From assembly GCF_030123505.1 (NCBI RefSeq), contig NZ_CP126115.1, forward strand, positions 5,656,001 to 5,720,000: a stretch of 64,000 bases of DNA. Reading direction: 5' to 3'. How positions within the stretch are numbered: the first letter of the stretch is position 1; each line of letters begins with the position of its first letter. Of this stretch, positions 27,350-35,910 are shown piece by piece. The notes beneath the pieces are model-generated. The model did no database searches. It saw only the letters and a list, made by a program, of their open reading frames with translations, and was not told the DNA's origin. The stretch is from Neobacillus sp. YX16. Lineage in GTDB: Bacteria; Bacillota; Bacilli; Bacillales; Cytobacillaceae. The translations under genes were made by a program, and so were the position numbers.

Positions 27350-27736
27350 TTAACATTCATAAAGCTCTATAGGTAACCCGTCCGGATCAGCAAAGAAGGT
27401 GAATTTCTTTTGGGTCCAGGGGTCTATCCGAATACCTTCCACTTCCACTTGCATGGTGGTTAAATGAAGAACAGCCTCTTCGATATCGTCTACTTCAAAG
27501 GCCAAATGCCTTAAACCTGAAGCTTCCGGATAACTCGGCCGTGCTGGCGGGTTCGGAAACGAAAACAGCTCTATTTGGTACTGTCCATTCACCTTGAGAT
27601 CAAGTTTATAGGAATCCCGGTCCTCCCGATACACTTCTTGTAAAGGAGTAAGTCCTAAAATTCTTACATAAAAATCCTTTGATACTTCATAGTTAGAACA
27701 AATAATTGCAATATGGTGGATTTTCTTCAATTTCAT
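27350..27736 (-). CDS. VOC-superfamily protein, glyoxalase-like (YaeR type)
   Basis: The 128-residue single VOC domain begins IHHIAIICSNYEVSKDFYV and has a metal-ligand pattern: His near residue 6, Glu in YQIELFSF, His in GLRHLAFEV and Glu in LPIELYEC. This matches small stand-alone glyoxalase/dioxygenase-fold proteins related to E. coli YaeR, whose substrate is not established. It is monocistronic, with ribosome binding site AAAGAAGTG. Confidence 0.87.
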   Translation of the reverse strand: MKLKKIHHIAIICSNYEVSKDFYVRILGLTPLQEVYREDRDSYKLDLKVNGQYQIELFSFPNPPARPSYPEASGLRHLAFEVDDIEEAVLHLTTMQVEVEGIRIDPWTQKKFTFFADPDGLPIELYEC

Positions 27737-27798
27737 AGCTTACACTTCTTTCATTTTGTTATAAAATGCTTCTTAACTTCTATCGATTCGTTTAATAT

Positions 27799-28260
27799 TC
27801 GACTTGTTTCTACGAACCTCCTCCTAATCAAACGTTTGATTAGTTCTGATATATTGACTTGTATATAACGTATTTTCTCATTTCCAAGGAAATTTTTTTG
27901 TCGAATCCCCCGCTGGCTTTCCTCCGAAAATTCCCCAGGATCCCTAGAAAAAAATTTAATATTCCCTTACTTAACATTCTTCTAGCATTTTCCCTATACC
28001 GTTATCCTAATCAAACGATTGATTAAATGTGAAACGAGGCCTTATGTAAAAAGGACTTATCCTCTTTATTAGAAAAAGTTTTTGTCGAGGATAGGTAATC
28101 ATCTATAACCATTTCACTCTTCTCACTTAATAAAATCTAAGTAACTTCATATTCTAACAGATTTATTCAAATTTACTTTTAACCAAACGTTTGATTCGTT
28201 TTCGCTAAAATCCCTCTACATCAGTTTTTCCCGCTGCTTTGAAGTAAATAAGTTGTCGAT
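27799..28260. repeat. Three copies of a dispersed palindrome module
   Basis: The palindromes TAATCAAACGTTTGATTA (27825-27842), TAATCAAACGATTGATTA (28008-28025) and a variant at 28184-28200 are each followed about 50-55 bases later by TTTTTGTCGA or GTTGTCGA. More copies occur at 36.0 and 39.5-39.9 kb. The intergenic region 27737-28416 has no other recognisable content apart from the promoter of the next gene. Confidence 0.65.
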
Positions 28261-28416
28261 TATTTATAACTAAAAGCAACCTTTCTGGCAACCTCAATGC
28301 CATGCACTATCACCGCACAAAATCAGATAATCTCTCTTTTTAAAAATATATTTTCAATGACCCTGTCCTTTTTGCCTACTTTTCCATATATAAAGGGGTG
28401 AAAGGAGGTGATTACG

Positions 28417-28635
28417 ATGGCACGAGCAATTATAGCAACGTCTAAGTTACGTTTGGTGTTCCAGGTGGGAATGGATGATGATGGCAAACCGCTTCTAAAG
28501 GCGAAGACTTTCAACAATATCCAAAAGTTAGCGACAGCCGATCAACTTCTACAAGCAGCACAAGCGGTTATCAATTTGTCCAATGAAACTCTCAGCAGCA
28601 TTGAGAGAGTCGACAGTTCTGAATTACTAGCGTAA
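28417..28635 (+). CDS. DUF1659 family protein
   Basis: The 72-residue protein matches the small Bacillus DUF1659 family: a beta-rich N-terminus (ATSKLRLVFQVGMDDDGKPLLKAKTF) then a helix with the AQAVINLSNETLSSIER pattern. Function is unknown. The start is ATG 28417, behind AAAGGAGGTGATTACG. It is followed 33 bases later by a DUF2922 gene, a pairing common in Bacillaceae. Confidence 0.88.
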   Translation: MARAIIATSKLRLVFQVGMDDDGKPLLKAKTFNNIQKLATADQLLQAAQAVINLSNETLSSIERVDSSELLA

Positions 28636-28668
28636 TTGGAAAATAAATGATAGAAGGAGGTGAATGAA

Positions 28669-28887
28669 ATGGCTAAAACATTAGAATTGGAGTTTGTTAC
28701 GGAGTATGGGAAACCGGCTCGTTTATCAATAGAAAATCCGAAAGAACCGATTGAGGAAGCCGTGGTAAAGGCAGCAATGGAGGAAATGATTGCTTCAGGC
28801 GTCTTCACATCTACGAATGGTAATTTCGCTTCTGTTAAAGGAGCACGAGTGATTGATCGCAATGTAACCGAATATGAAATAGTTTAA
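28669..28887 (+). CDS. DUF2922 family protein
   Basis: The 72-residue protein matches DUF2922. It shows KTLELEFVTEYGKPARLSIE, then PIEEAVVKAAMEEMIASGVF and a closing strand. Function is unknown. The start is the ATG at 28669, with AAGGAGG eight bases upstream, preferred over the GTG at 28660. It is co-transcribed with the DUF1659 gene and ends at a terminator. Confidence 0.88.
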   Translation: MAKTLELEFVTEYGKPARLSIENPKEPIEEAVVKAAMEEMIASGVFTSTNGNFASVKGARVIDRNVTEYEIV

Positions 28888-28893
28888 TAGAGT

Positions 28894-28922
28894 AAGGCCG
28901 GTTTCCAATGGAAGCCGGTCTT
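28894..28922 (+). terminator. Terminator of DUF1659/DUF2922 operon
   Basis: AAGGCCGGTTTCC pairs with GGAAGCCGGTCTT (two G.U pairs), directly after the second stop codon. Confidence 0.7.
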
Positions 28923-28976
28923 CCTTGTATTAAAAAAAGGAGGTTTCTACGTTAATAGAACCCCTCCCAATCAAAG

Positions 28977-30011
28977 TTACCAGCATCTACATCTGAATAA
29001 ACAATTAATATTTCTGCATTGTTTGCGTTCACTGTAATCATTATCATGCTTTTGGTTTTCACAAGGATTACAAGAATCTTTTTTCATTTGATTATACTTG
29101 TTGTTTTGTTTATACGTACGGGTATAATCATTTTTTCTGCATTGATTGTGTTGGTCGTTTTGGTCATGTTTTTTGCATCCGCAATCATCGTGCTTGTCAT
29201 TTCTGTCTTGCTTTTTGCAATCATCATGCCTGTCGTTTTTGTCTTGTTTTTTGCATCCGCAATCATCGTGCTTGTCATTTCTGTCTTGCTTTTTGCAATC
29301 ATCATGCCTGTCGTTTTTGTCTTGTTTTTTGCATCCGCAATCATCGTACTTGTCATTTCTGTCTTGCTTTTTGCAATCATCATGCCTGTGGTTTTTGTCT
29401 TGTTTTTTGCATCCGCAATCTTCGTGCTTGTCATCCTTGTCCTGTTTTTTGCAATCATCATGTCTGTCGTTTTTGTCTTGTTTCTTGCATCCACAATCTT
29501 CGTGCTTGTCATCCTTGTCCTGTTTTTTGCAATCATCATGTCTGTCGTTTTTGTCTTGTTTCTTGCATCCGCAATCTTCGTGCTTGTCATCCTTGTCCTG
29601 TTTTTTGCAATCATCATGCTTGTCGTTTTTGTCTTGTTTTTTGCATCCGCAATCTTCGTGCTTGTCATCCTTGTCCTGTTTTTTGCAATCATCATGCTTG
29701 TCGTTTTTGTCTTGTTTCTTGCATCCGCAATCTTCGTGCTTGTCATCCTTTTCCCGTTTTTTGCAATCATCATGCTTGTCGTTTTTGTCTTGTTTCTTGC
29801 ATCCGCAATCTTCGTGCTTGTCATTCTTGTCTTGTTTTTTGCAATCATCATGCTTGTTGTTTTTGTCTTGCTTGTTACAACCACAGCCATCATGTTGGTC
29901 ATTTTTGTCTTGTTTATCATCATGCTTGTCGTTTTGATCATGTTTTTTCTTATTGTCATGCTTGCCTTTCCCATGATGATGCTTATGATGGTGTTTTTTC
30001 TTACCTTTCAT
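28977..30011 (-). CDS. Cys/His/Lys/Asp-rich repeat protein, probable spore coat protein (long paralogue)
   Basis: The 344-residue, extremely hydrophilic protein has an HHHKHHHGKGKHD head, then about ten copies of a 26-residue unit. The unit is made of CGCKKQDKNDRHDD plus CKKQDRNDKHDD, which corresponds to a 78-bp DNA repeat. A tail ends in CRNINCLFRCRCW. A shorter paralogue with the same head and tail lies at 40506-40943. The regular Cys and His could crosslink or bind metal. Coat function is inferred from composition and the upstream motif shared with the paralogue. The start is the ATG at 30011, eight bases after AAAGGGAG. Repeat number probably varies between strains. Confidence 0.75.
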   Translation of the reverse strand: MKGKKKHHHKHHHGKGKHDNKKKHDQNDKHDDKQDKNDQHDGCGCNKQDKNNKHDDCKKQDKNDKHEDCGCKKQDKNDKHDDCKKREKDDKHEDCGCKKQDKNDKHDDCKKQDKDDKHEDCGCKKQDKNDKHDDCKKQDKDDKHEDCGCKKQDKNDRHDDCKKQDKDDKHEDCGCKKQDKNDRHDDCKKQDKDDKHEDCGCKKQDKNHRHDDCKKQDRNDKYDDCGCKKQDKNDRHDDCKKQDRNDKHDDCGCKKQDKNDRHDDCKKQDRNDKHDDCGCKKHDQNDQHNQCRKNDYTRTYKQNNKYNQMKKDSCNPCENQKHDNDYSERKQCRNINCLFRCRCW

Positions 30012-30049
30012 TTCCATACTCCCTTTCTTAACAAACATTTTTATATTGT

Positions 30050-30089
30050 TAGTTTATTAAGAATATGGAAAATGGTTTGGACGAACTCC
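30050..30089 (-). promoter_or_regulatory. Conserved upstream motif shared with the coat-like paralogue
   Basis: The block with GTTTATTAA, AATATGGAAAA and GGTTTGGACGAACT recurs upstream of the paralogue at 40980-41020. On the minus strand it contains CATATTCTT, close to a SigK -10 (CATANNNTA), with an AC about 16 bases upstream. Mother-cell expression is plausible but not proven. Confidence 0.5.
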
Positions 30090-30207
30090 CCTCATTCACA
30101 AGTCGTTTTTTTGATGGCGTCTATAAAGGACCACTGGGATTTCAAGAAAACGGTAAAGTGAAACTATTAGTGCCCTTTGTTCGTAAGAATTAGTTGAGGT
30201 GAAGGGG

Positions 30208-30726
30208 ATGTATATACATATTGAGGAACCAACAGAAACAATTTCGAAGGATGCCGTTAAAGTTTGGAGAATTTCAAATACCATAGGTCACCTAGCAGCC
30301 ATACTTATTATTGCTGTTCTGGTTGTATGTACAGAAATGTTTGGATGGTATGGATGGATTGGCATTGTCCTTTATATTCTTGGCGGGATATTCGTTTTAT
30401 CCTCTATTTTTTCCATACTCATTGAACCAACGTACCTGCAAAACACCTGGAGATATAGAATTGACCAACAGTTCGTTCAGATGAAACATGGGAAATGGCA
30501 AGTACAGCACACTTTAATACCGATGGAAAAAGTAGAATATGTGCGAACCGAACAAGGTCCTATTATGCGGCGCTACGGATTGTACAACCTTGAAATTGGT
30601 ACAACTGCTTCCAACCATATCATTCCGGCCATTCCGGCAGAGGAAGCAAAACAACTAAAGGGTCAAATCGCTGTTTATGCAAAAATTCAAGATGAAGATG
30701 CAGTGGAAGGAGCATCAGACGCATGA
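30208..30726 (+). CDS. ydbS: YdbS-like membrane protein with bacterial PH domain
   Basis: The 172-residue protein has two transmembrane helices (about 25-75) followed by a bPH2 (DUF304) domain. It contains WRYRIDQQFVQMKHGKWQVQ and the family motif IPMEKVEYVRTEQGPIMRRYGL. YdbS and YdbT of Bacillus have been linked to bacteriocin resistance (from memory); the mechanism is unclear. The start is ATG 30208 with GAGGTG upstream. It overlaps the next gene by 4 bp (ATGA), giving a translationally coupled pair. Confidence 0.88.
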   Translation: MYIHIEEPTETISKDAVKVWRISNTIGHLAAILIIAVLVVCTEMFGWYGWIGIVLYILGGIFVLSSIFSILIEPTYLQNTWRYRIDQQFVQMKHGKWQVQHTLIPMEKVEYVRTEQGPIMRRYGLYNLEIGTTASNHIIPAIPAEEAKQLKGQIAVYAKIQDEDAVEGASDA

Positions 30727-32147
30727 CTGAAGGTGTAAAACGGTACCACGCCGCATTCATTGCGGTTGAGCTAGTATCTTTCCTAAAAAGCTCAATTGGA
30801 TTTTTTCTCTTTTTATTTATTTTAAAAGGATCGTCCACAGCAACCTGGGTTATTTGGGGACGATATATATTCTTAATCGCCTCCGTCTGGACCATTTTTT
30901 CGATTATCTTAAAATGGTACTTCCACTGCTATGAAATCGTTGGGGATTCCATTGTTGTTCATGAGGGTGTAGTTGTAAAAAAACAACGCAGCGTAGCGCT
31001 AGACCGGATCCATAATCAAGTCTCGAACACTACTTTTGTTCACCGCTGGTTCGGACTAACTTCTCTTACTCTTGAAACTGGTACAAGTGGAGAAAATGCT
31101 ACATTCACTTTTCCTGTGATAACAGAAGAAGAGAGACAACGAATTCTTCTTTCCTTGGAACGAGGGGAAGCTTCGATCGAGGCAGTAGCAAAAGGGAAAT
31201 CCTCAAACACGACAATCCATTTCCGTTCAACAAAAAAGGATTTAGTTAGGGCATCCTTTACATCACTTAGCTTCCTAGCCATCTTCCCTTTATTATCTGC
31301 CATTTATTTCAATCTGGCAGATTTCTTTCAAATCGAAGAAACAGCAGAAAATGCTCTGGACTACTTATTGATCCATTGGTGGATGTTGATTGTTCTCTTT
31401 GTTCTAGCACTGGCTATATCTGTTGGGATTGGCTTTATAAAAACTTCGATGAAGTATGGTAATTATGTGATTAGCGATGATAGCGAGCGAATTTATATTG
31501 AAAAGGGGATTGGCAATTTCACCAGTTTTTCGATTCAAAAACACAGGGTACAAGCGGTTATCGTGGAACAGACCATTCTTAAACGTCTACTAGGATTAGC
31601 CTCTATCAAACTGCTAAGCGCAGGTGCCTTTGGGGATGAAAAAGGTCAGGAAAAGAGTTCCTTGTATCCGTTTATGCCCAAGCATGAGGCTTACCGAATT
31701 TTACAAATCATGCTGCCTCACTATCATATTGAAGAAAAGATGAATCGATTTCCGATTAAAGTCCTTTGGCTTAAACTTCTACAACCCTATTATCTAACGA
31801 TCCTAGCGATAATCGGGCTGATGATTTTTAAAAGAGAGTGGCTTTGGGTGGCTGCCATTGTCTTTGGACTTACGATTCTCTCTCGTATCCTCGATTACTG
31901 GTTTACAAGCTATATCCGCCATGGAAAAACTGTACAAATAAGAAAAGGCGGATTTACCAATGAAACCTTCGTTACCCACCGTGAGCGAATACAACAAATT
32001 ACCGTCAAGCACTCCTGGCTGCAACGGAAATTTGGCGTTGCGACACTAACCTTTACAAATAAGGCAAAACCACTGCATGAGAGTGAATTATATGGAGTTT
32101 CAAATAAAGAAGCAGGTACTTTCTATAACTGGTACCATAAGAAATAG
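30723..32147 (+). CDS. ydbT: YdbT-like membrane protein with repeated bacterial PH domains
   Basis: The 474-residue protein has paired transmembrane helices near residues 20-65, 175-235 and 345-385. Each pair is followed by a bPH2 domain with the recurring signature of an Arg-x-Gln/His motif: LDRIHNQVSNT, IQKHRVQAVIVEQ and RERIQQITVKHSWLQRKFGVATL. It partners with YdbS in the membrane. A REP palindrome follows its stop codon by 16 bases. Confidence 0.9.
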   Translation: MTEGVKRYHAAFIAVELVSFLKSSIGFFLFLFILKGSSTATWVIWGRYIFLIASVWTIFSIILKWYFHCYEIVGDSIVVHEGVVVKKQRSVALDRIHNQVSNTTFVHRWFGLTSLTLETGTSGENATFTFPVITEEERQRILLSLERGEASIEAVAKGKSSNTTIHFRSTKKDLVRASFTSLSFLAIFPLLSAIYFNLADFFQIEETAENALDYLLIHWWMLIVLFVLALAISVGIGFIKTSMKYGNYVISDDSERIYIEKGIGNFTSFSIQKHRVQAVIVEQTILKRLLGLASIKLLSAGAFGDEKGQEKSSLYPFMPKHEAYRILQIMLPHYHIEEKMNRFPIKVLWLKLLQPYYLTILAIIGLMIFKREWLWVAAIVFGLTILSRILDYWFTSYIRHGKTVQIRKGGFTNETFVTHRERIQQITVKHSWLQRKFGVATLTFTNKAKPLHESELYGVSNKEAGTFYNWYHKK

Positions 32148-32162
32148 GGTCCTTGGGACCTT

Positions 32163-32216
32163 GGGGACGGTTCTCATGGTCATATGTGGTTAGTTCCGAC
32201 CACAAGAACCGTCCCC
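32163..32216. repeat. REP palindrome 1
   Basis: GGGGACGGTTCTCATGGTC faces GACCACAAGAACCGTCCCC with an 18-base loop. It lies in the 3' region of ydbT and is the leftmost copy of the family. Confidence 0.85.
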
Positions 32217-32300
32217 ATGGTCACATTATACAGTCAGGACACTATTATGCTGCTTCTCTACCGAAAACACTAACGAATTGAGCACAATCCCAAAGGCAAA

Positions 32301-33884
32301 TCATTTCGCTGTATAAACATGTACTTGATTACGTCCTTCACGTTTCGCTGAATACAAAGCTTTATCCGCCTTATTCAAAAGCTGATATAGTGTTTCAGGT
32401 GTCTCTTTCGTTGCCTGAGCCACTCCACTGCTTAAAGTTACAGAAATAACTCCCTCACTTGTAAGTAGCGGTTGTTTTTCTACATACCTACGCAACTGGT
32501 TAGCTAAAGCTTCCCCCGCTACCGCTGTACTTTCTTTCAGTGCAACTACAAACTCCTCTCCACCATATCGAGCAAAGAGCATACCTGGCTTCAATTGTGA
32601 TTGGATAATCTTTACGATATGCATAAGCATTTGATCCCCAACATTATGCCCATAGGTATCATTTACCTTTTTAAAAAAATCAACATCAATCAAAATAACT
32701 GTGAAGGGAGAGAAATCCATCTTGGCTGTAGAATATTCTTGCTCACATTTTTGAAAAAATGCTCGGCGATTGTAAATACCTGTAAGTTCATCATAAAATG
32801 CCTGATGCTCTAATTTCATTTGCAGCCTTTTTAGCTCTGTAATATCAGTAAAAATAATTAATAGACCTTTACTATTACTAGCATATTTTAAAGTTGAGGT
32901 ACGAACCTGATAGAAACGCTCCCAAAAATCGGTCACTAATTGGATTTCATGTGCAGTAGCAGCCCTCCCCAATTGAGAGGGAAATGAGACTCCTGATAGA
33001 GCAAACCAAACTTCATCATATTCCATTCCAAGCATCGTTTCATTTAATGAAGGAAACATCCTCTTGCAAGCTTGGTTAAACTCTATTAATTGTGAGGATT
33101 CATCCAATACCATTACACCATCATTAATACTGTTAAATATCGCTTCTTTTGCTATCGGTATTAACGTAAACAAACGCGATGAATGAATAGACCATAAATA
33201 TAAAAGCGATGAAAGCCATAAAACCATTGGTACTGGATCGATACCAGGAGGAGTGAAACCAATTAGATAGAGAAAAGCGGTTAGCATAGGTACCAGCTGA
33301 CCGAACAGTAACGAGATTAATTGCGGACGATACACTTTTGCTGTTTCCTTCCAACGGGAAAGGACTAGAAAAAAAGCTGCAAACATGCAGGAAAAGATGA
33401 AAACGCCGTGTATCAAATACCATATACCGATCTCCTGGTGAACGTAGGGAGCACCTAAAATGGGGTCCGCTTCAAATACTCGATAATGCAAATGATGAAA
33501 ATCATTTGTAGCAACCATTACTAAACTAATGAAGGGAATAGTAAGAAGAGCCAAGTACCCTGTTTTCGTGATCTTCTTTCCTACATATTTCATTATAAAC
33601 AATAACCCCAAAGGGGAAGAAATAGGCATACCAATATATTGAACGATTGTCCAAAACTTTATTTGCTCAAATGTCGTAGCCATTAAACCAAAAGCAGAAG
33701 CAAAACAATAAATGGTGATGGCCGCAGTATAAAGAATAAAATAATGAGCGATATTCTTATAATCATTCCGTTTAATAAATACGTTTAAGCACAAATACAA
33801 ATTAAGTACACCTGATGTACAAATAAGAGTAATATAAGCTGTTAGTTCCGAATTCACAATTAGATACCCCATCTTAGATAGCAC
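32301..33884 (-). CDS. Membrane diguanylate cyclase (7TM-PAS-GGDEF)
   Basis: The 527-residue protein has an N-terminal seven-helix region (about 1-230, the 7TM domain also seen in histidine kinases), a PAS domain (about 240-345) and a C-terminal GGDEF domain (about 360-527). The active-site motif is ARYGGEEFVVAL. The inhibitory RxxD site is absent (KPGM in its place), so feedback inhibition is not expected. It makes cyclic di-GMP from two GTP at the membrane. The start is GTG 33884; a nearby ATG at 33872 is an alternative. A c-di-GMP riboswitch lies 560 bases upstream in the opposite orientation, which suggests a local signalling link. Confidence 0.92.
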   Translation of the reverse strand: MLSKMGYLIVNSELTAYITLICTSGVLNLYLCLNVFIKRNDYKNIAHYFILYTAAITIYCFASAFGLMATTFEQIKFWTIVQYIGMPISSPLGLLFIMKYVGKKITKTGYLALLTIPFISLVMVATNDFHHLHYRVFEADPILGAPYVHQEIGIWYLIHGVFIFSCMFAAFFLVLSRWKETAKVYRPQLISLLFGQLVPMLTAFLYLIGFTPPGIDPVPMVLWLSSLLYLWSIHSSRLFTLIPIAKEAIFNSINDGVMVLDESSQLIEFNQACKRMFPSLNETMLGMEYDEVWFALSGVSFPSQLGRAATAHEIQLVTDFWERFYQVRTSTLKYASNSKGLLIIFTDITELKRLQMKLEHQAFYDELTGIYNRRAFFQKCEQEYSTAKMDFSPFTVILIDVDFFKKVNDTYGHNVGDQMLMHIVKIIQSQLKPGMLFARYGGEEFVVALKESTAVAGEALANQLRRYVEKQPLLTSEGVISVTLSSGVAQATKETPETLYQLLNKADKALYSAKREGRNQVHVYTAK

Positions 33885-33963
33885 TTTTTACCTATAATGT
33901 AGCATATATAAAAAGAGATTTGGAAGTTTATTGTTAAATATATTGTTAACTTAAACAGTAAAG

Positions 33964-34140
33964 GCACTATTACACTCTATTAGTTACCGCTGACACTACC
34001 TTTTCGCATTGACGGGTATTAATTCGCTCTATTAGTTACCGTTGACGCTACCTTTTCGCGTTGATGGGCACTAATACGCTCTATTGGTTACCGCTGGCCC
34101 TCCTTTTTCACAATGATGGGCACTAATATCATCTACTCAT
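33964..34140. repeat. 52-bp tandem repeat, cluster A
   Basis: CTCTATTAGTTACC recurs at 33975, 34027 and 34079, exactly 52 bases apart. The remaining part of each unit (TACCTTTTCGC, GATGGGCACTAAT) is conserved. The same unit occurs again at 34725-34860. The remainder of 33885-34440 is AT-rich with nothing else recognised. Confidence 0.8.
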
Positions 34141-34440
34141 GTTTTAAAAGATGATTACTGAAAAAGAATCCTAATCTGGTAGAATCAGAATTCGACTTCA
34201 ACTTTTTGTAATTTTACGCTTTTATATTCCGTTAAAAAATAGCGTAATTTTTTATTTTTAATATACGACTCATCAAATTTTATACAATGATTTCAAATTC
34301 CGCTTACACTCCTAAGCTGTTTAGTTGAATAACAAAAAGCTCTACTCCCTGAGAAGTAAAGCCTTTTAATCGAAGTAATGGTCGTTAGTGATATTTAGCT
34401 ATCAAAATAAACCAAAAAATGGTATTATGAAAAAGCTATA

Positions 34441-34530
34441 TGAATCTGTTAAAGGCAAACTTACTGAAAAGTAAGGACGCAAAGTCCCAGGTCTAATGTA
34501 AAGCACAATGATGGCTGGACTGCCGGATTT
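34441..34530 (+). promoter_or_regulatory. c-di-GMP-I (GEMM) riboswitch aptamer
   Basis: All the hallmarks are present in order. AGGCAAAC is followed by P2, CTTACT-GAAA-AGTAAG, with the GNRA tetraloop that docks in the family. Then come the conserved GGACGCAAAGTCC, the P3 strand CCAGGTCTAA, and its partner GGCTGG. CTGCCGGAT closes P1 against ATCTG at the 5' side. In this class the aptamer binds cyclic di-GMP between P1, P2 and P3. It lies directly upstream of a 33-codon gene. Confidence 0.93.
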
Positions 34531-34568
34531 TTATTCAAAGGGAGTTGTTCAATTTGAATCTTAAATCC
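34525..34568 (+). promoter_or_regulatory. Alternative hairpin masking the start of the minigene
   Basis: GGATTT (34525-34530) can pair with AAATCC (34563-34568), and ATTCAAA (34533-34539) with TTTGAAT (34553-34559). This places the GGGAG ribosome binding site in the loop and the TTG start codon in the stem. The 5' arm includes the 3' strand of aptamer P1, so the two folds exclude each other. That predicts a translational switch turned on by c-di-GMP. Confidence 0.7.
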
Positions 34569-34655
34569 ATCGTTTGTTTTTTTCGCAAGAGACACAAGTA
34601 CAGTTATTACACTAGTAAATGCATCAGGTGCGGCAAAAGAAGTCAATCTATTTAA
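34554..34655 (+). CDS. 33-residue Cys- and Lys/Arg-rich peptide under c-di-GMP riboswitch
   Basis: The peptide starts at TTG (GGGAG nine bases upstream) and reads MNLKSIVCFFRKRHKYSYY, then TSKCIRCGKRSQSI. It is strongly basic, with one Cys at position 8 and a CxxC pair near the C-terminus in KCIRCGK. It has no signal peptide or membrane helix. A homologous copy (26 of 33 residues identical) lies at 61982-62083, so the frame is under selection. I do not recognise a family. A metal- or nucleic-acid-binding role is possible for the CxxC/basic pattern but is only a guess. Confidence 0.8.
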   Translation: MNLKSIVCFFRKRHKYSYYTSKCIRCGKRSQSI

Positions 34656-34663
34656 AATCTTCT

Positions 34664-34687
34664 AAAAAGGGCCCTTTGGCTTTTTTT
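34664..34687 (+). terminator. Terminator of the riboswitch minigene
   Basis: AAAGGGCC-CTTT-GGCTTTTT (with G.U pairs) runs into seven T, nine bases after the stop codon. Confidence 0.7.
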
Positions 34688-34724
34688 GCGTTTGTTACAA
34701 GAACTGCTATTAGAGAGCACGGCA

Positions 34725-34860
34725 TTTAACGTTCTATTAGTTACCTCTTCCTCTCCCTTTCCTTGATGACGGGCACTATTATGCTCTATTAGTTACCACT
34801 AACTCTACCTTTCCACGTTAACGGGCACTAATACTACTACTAATACGATCTATTAAAAAA
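34725..34860. repeat. 52-bp tandem repeat, cluster B
   Basis: The unit of 33964-34140 recurs, with its core at 34732 and 34784 (52 bases apart) and a partial unit after. The riboswitch minigene lies between the two clusters. The rest up to 35007 holds only a weak hairpin ATACCCT/AGGGTAT at 34959-34990 that may terminate the desaturase transcript. Confidence 0.75.
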
Positions 34861-35007
34861 CGCAGCTTGATAATTCAGTAATGAAGCCATGAGTACCCAA
34901 GATTACTCTAAGCATATCAACCATACTTAGTAGAACAGCCTAAAATCCTCAAACACAAATACCCTCGAATACTGTTTTTTTCAAGGGTATATGGTCGGCA
35001 TCATTTT

Positions 35008-35910
35008 TTATTTGCTGCGGTTTCCACTAGTATAAAACCGGTCCCTCACACGCTTAAGTCTTGCATGGTAGTTAAGAAGATCCAGCCGCGCCTTTTCTGC
35101 TTCAGGAGCTATCGGTCGAAGATTCTCGATGTCCCAATAGTCAACAATGACATCCAGCACTTGATCAAAATACTCAAGCGGTCCGTAGTTAGCTTCCTTT
35201 GCAATAATGGACATCCGGTCTTCAAAATCAGGCATGACCGTACCCGGCATCTTAAAGTTTTTAATGACATGACCGAGGTAGTAGCAGTAATTTGGTTCCA
35301 ATTGCAAGTGTAACTTGATGACGTCGCGATAAAATGCATAATGAAGCGTTTCATCCTTTGCGAGTCTTCTAAGGAGCGTAGCCAATTCTTTATCATGACT
35401 TCCAGCTACTTTGGCCACATTATAATAAAAAACCATGGTGGCAAGTTCCTGAAGTGAAGTATAGACCATCGTCTCGAATGGGGTATCAAAATCCGGCTCA
35501 AATCCTCCTTCAACTGTCATCTTGTGCAATTGACGAATGCGTTTCGGATCTGCGTTTCTGGTAATCAAAAGGTAGGTCTCCAAAAGATTTGAATGTTGAT
35601 CTTCTTCCGCTGTCCAGGTGTGGACAAAATCCTTGATGACAGTTAGCGATCCTTTAAAAGTTTGATCTAAATGGGATGTAAACCAAGGCAGATTCACCTC
35701 TGTCAAAAGTGCGGTCTCTACCGCCGTTACCACACCTGACGGCAGTGTTACCTGCTCCGGGTTCCAGGGTACTCTCTTGAAATCCTGCGCTTTATCCCAA
35801 GGCAAGAAATCATGATAGCCCCAATCTATTTTTTCAGCCCTTCTCTTATGTTCCTCATAAAGCTCTTTTAATTGCGGTTCAAGTCTGAAATCTAAATGGT
35901 TCGTTAACAA
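35008..35910 (-). CDS. Acyl-ACP desaturase, diiron ferritin-like
   Basis: The 300-residue protein is of the stearoyl-ACP desaturase type (FA_desaturase_2). Diiron ligands are visible as Glu near TALLTEVNLPWF, EEDQHSN (ExxH), Glu in TSLQELATM and DETLHYAFY (ExxH). It would insert a cis double bond into a soluble acyl-ACP, adjusting membrane fluidity. The start is TTG 35910 with GGAGAGGG upstream. It is monocistronic. A dispersed palindrome module lies in its upstream region (36024-36132). Confidence 0.92.
   Translation of the reverse strand: MLTNHLDFRLEPQLKELYEEHKRRAEKIDWGYHDFLPWDKAQDFKRVPWNPEQVTLPSGVVTAVETALLTEVNLPWFTSHLDQTFKGSLTVIKDFVHTWTAEEDQHSNLLETYLLITRNADPKRIRQLHKMTVEGGFEPDFDTPFETMVYTSLQELATMVFYYNVAKVAGSHDKELATLLRRLAKDETLHYAFYRDVIKLHLQLEPNYCYYLGHVIKNFKMPGTVMPDFEDRMSIIAKEANYGPLEYFDQVLDVIVDYWDIENLRPIAPEAEKARLDLLNYHARLKRVRDRFYTSGNRSK

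Noticed and set aside
29019..30161. Long plus-strand hydrophobic repeat frames opposite the coat-like gene (also 29084-29974 and 29146-29937)
   Set aside because: They are antisense or shifted readings of the 78-bp repeat DNA. The minus-strand frame has the ribosome binding site, a paralogue and conserved head and tail.
33964..34860. Possible CRISPR array
   Set aside because: The 52-bp repeats are contiguous with diverged copies and no unique spacers of uniform length, and no cas genes are present.
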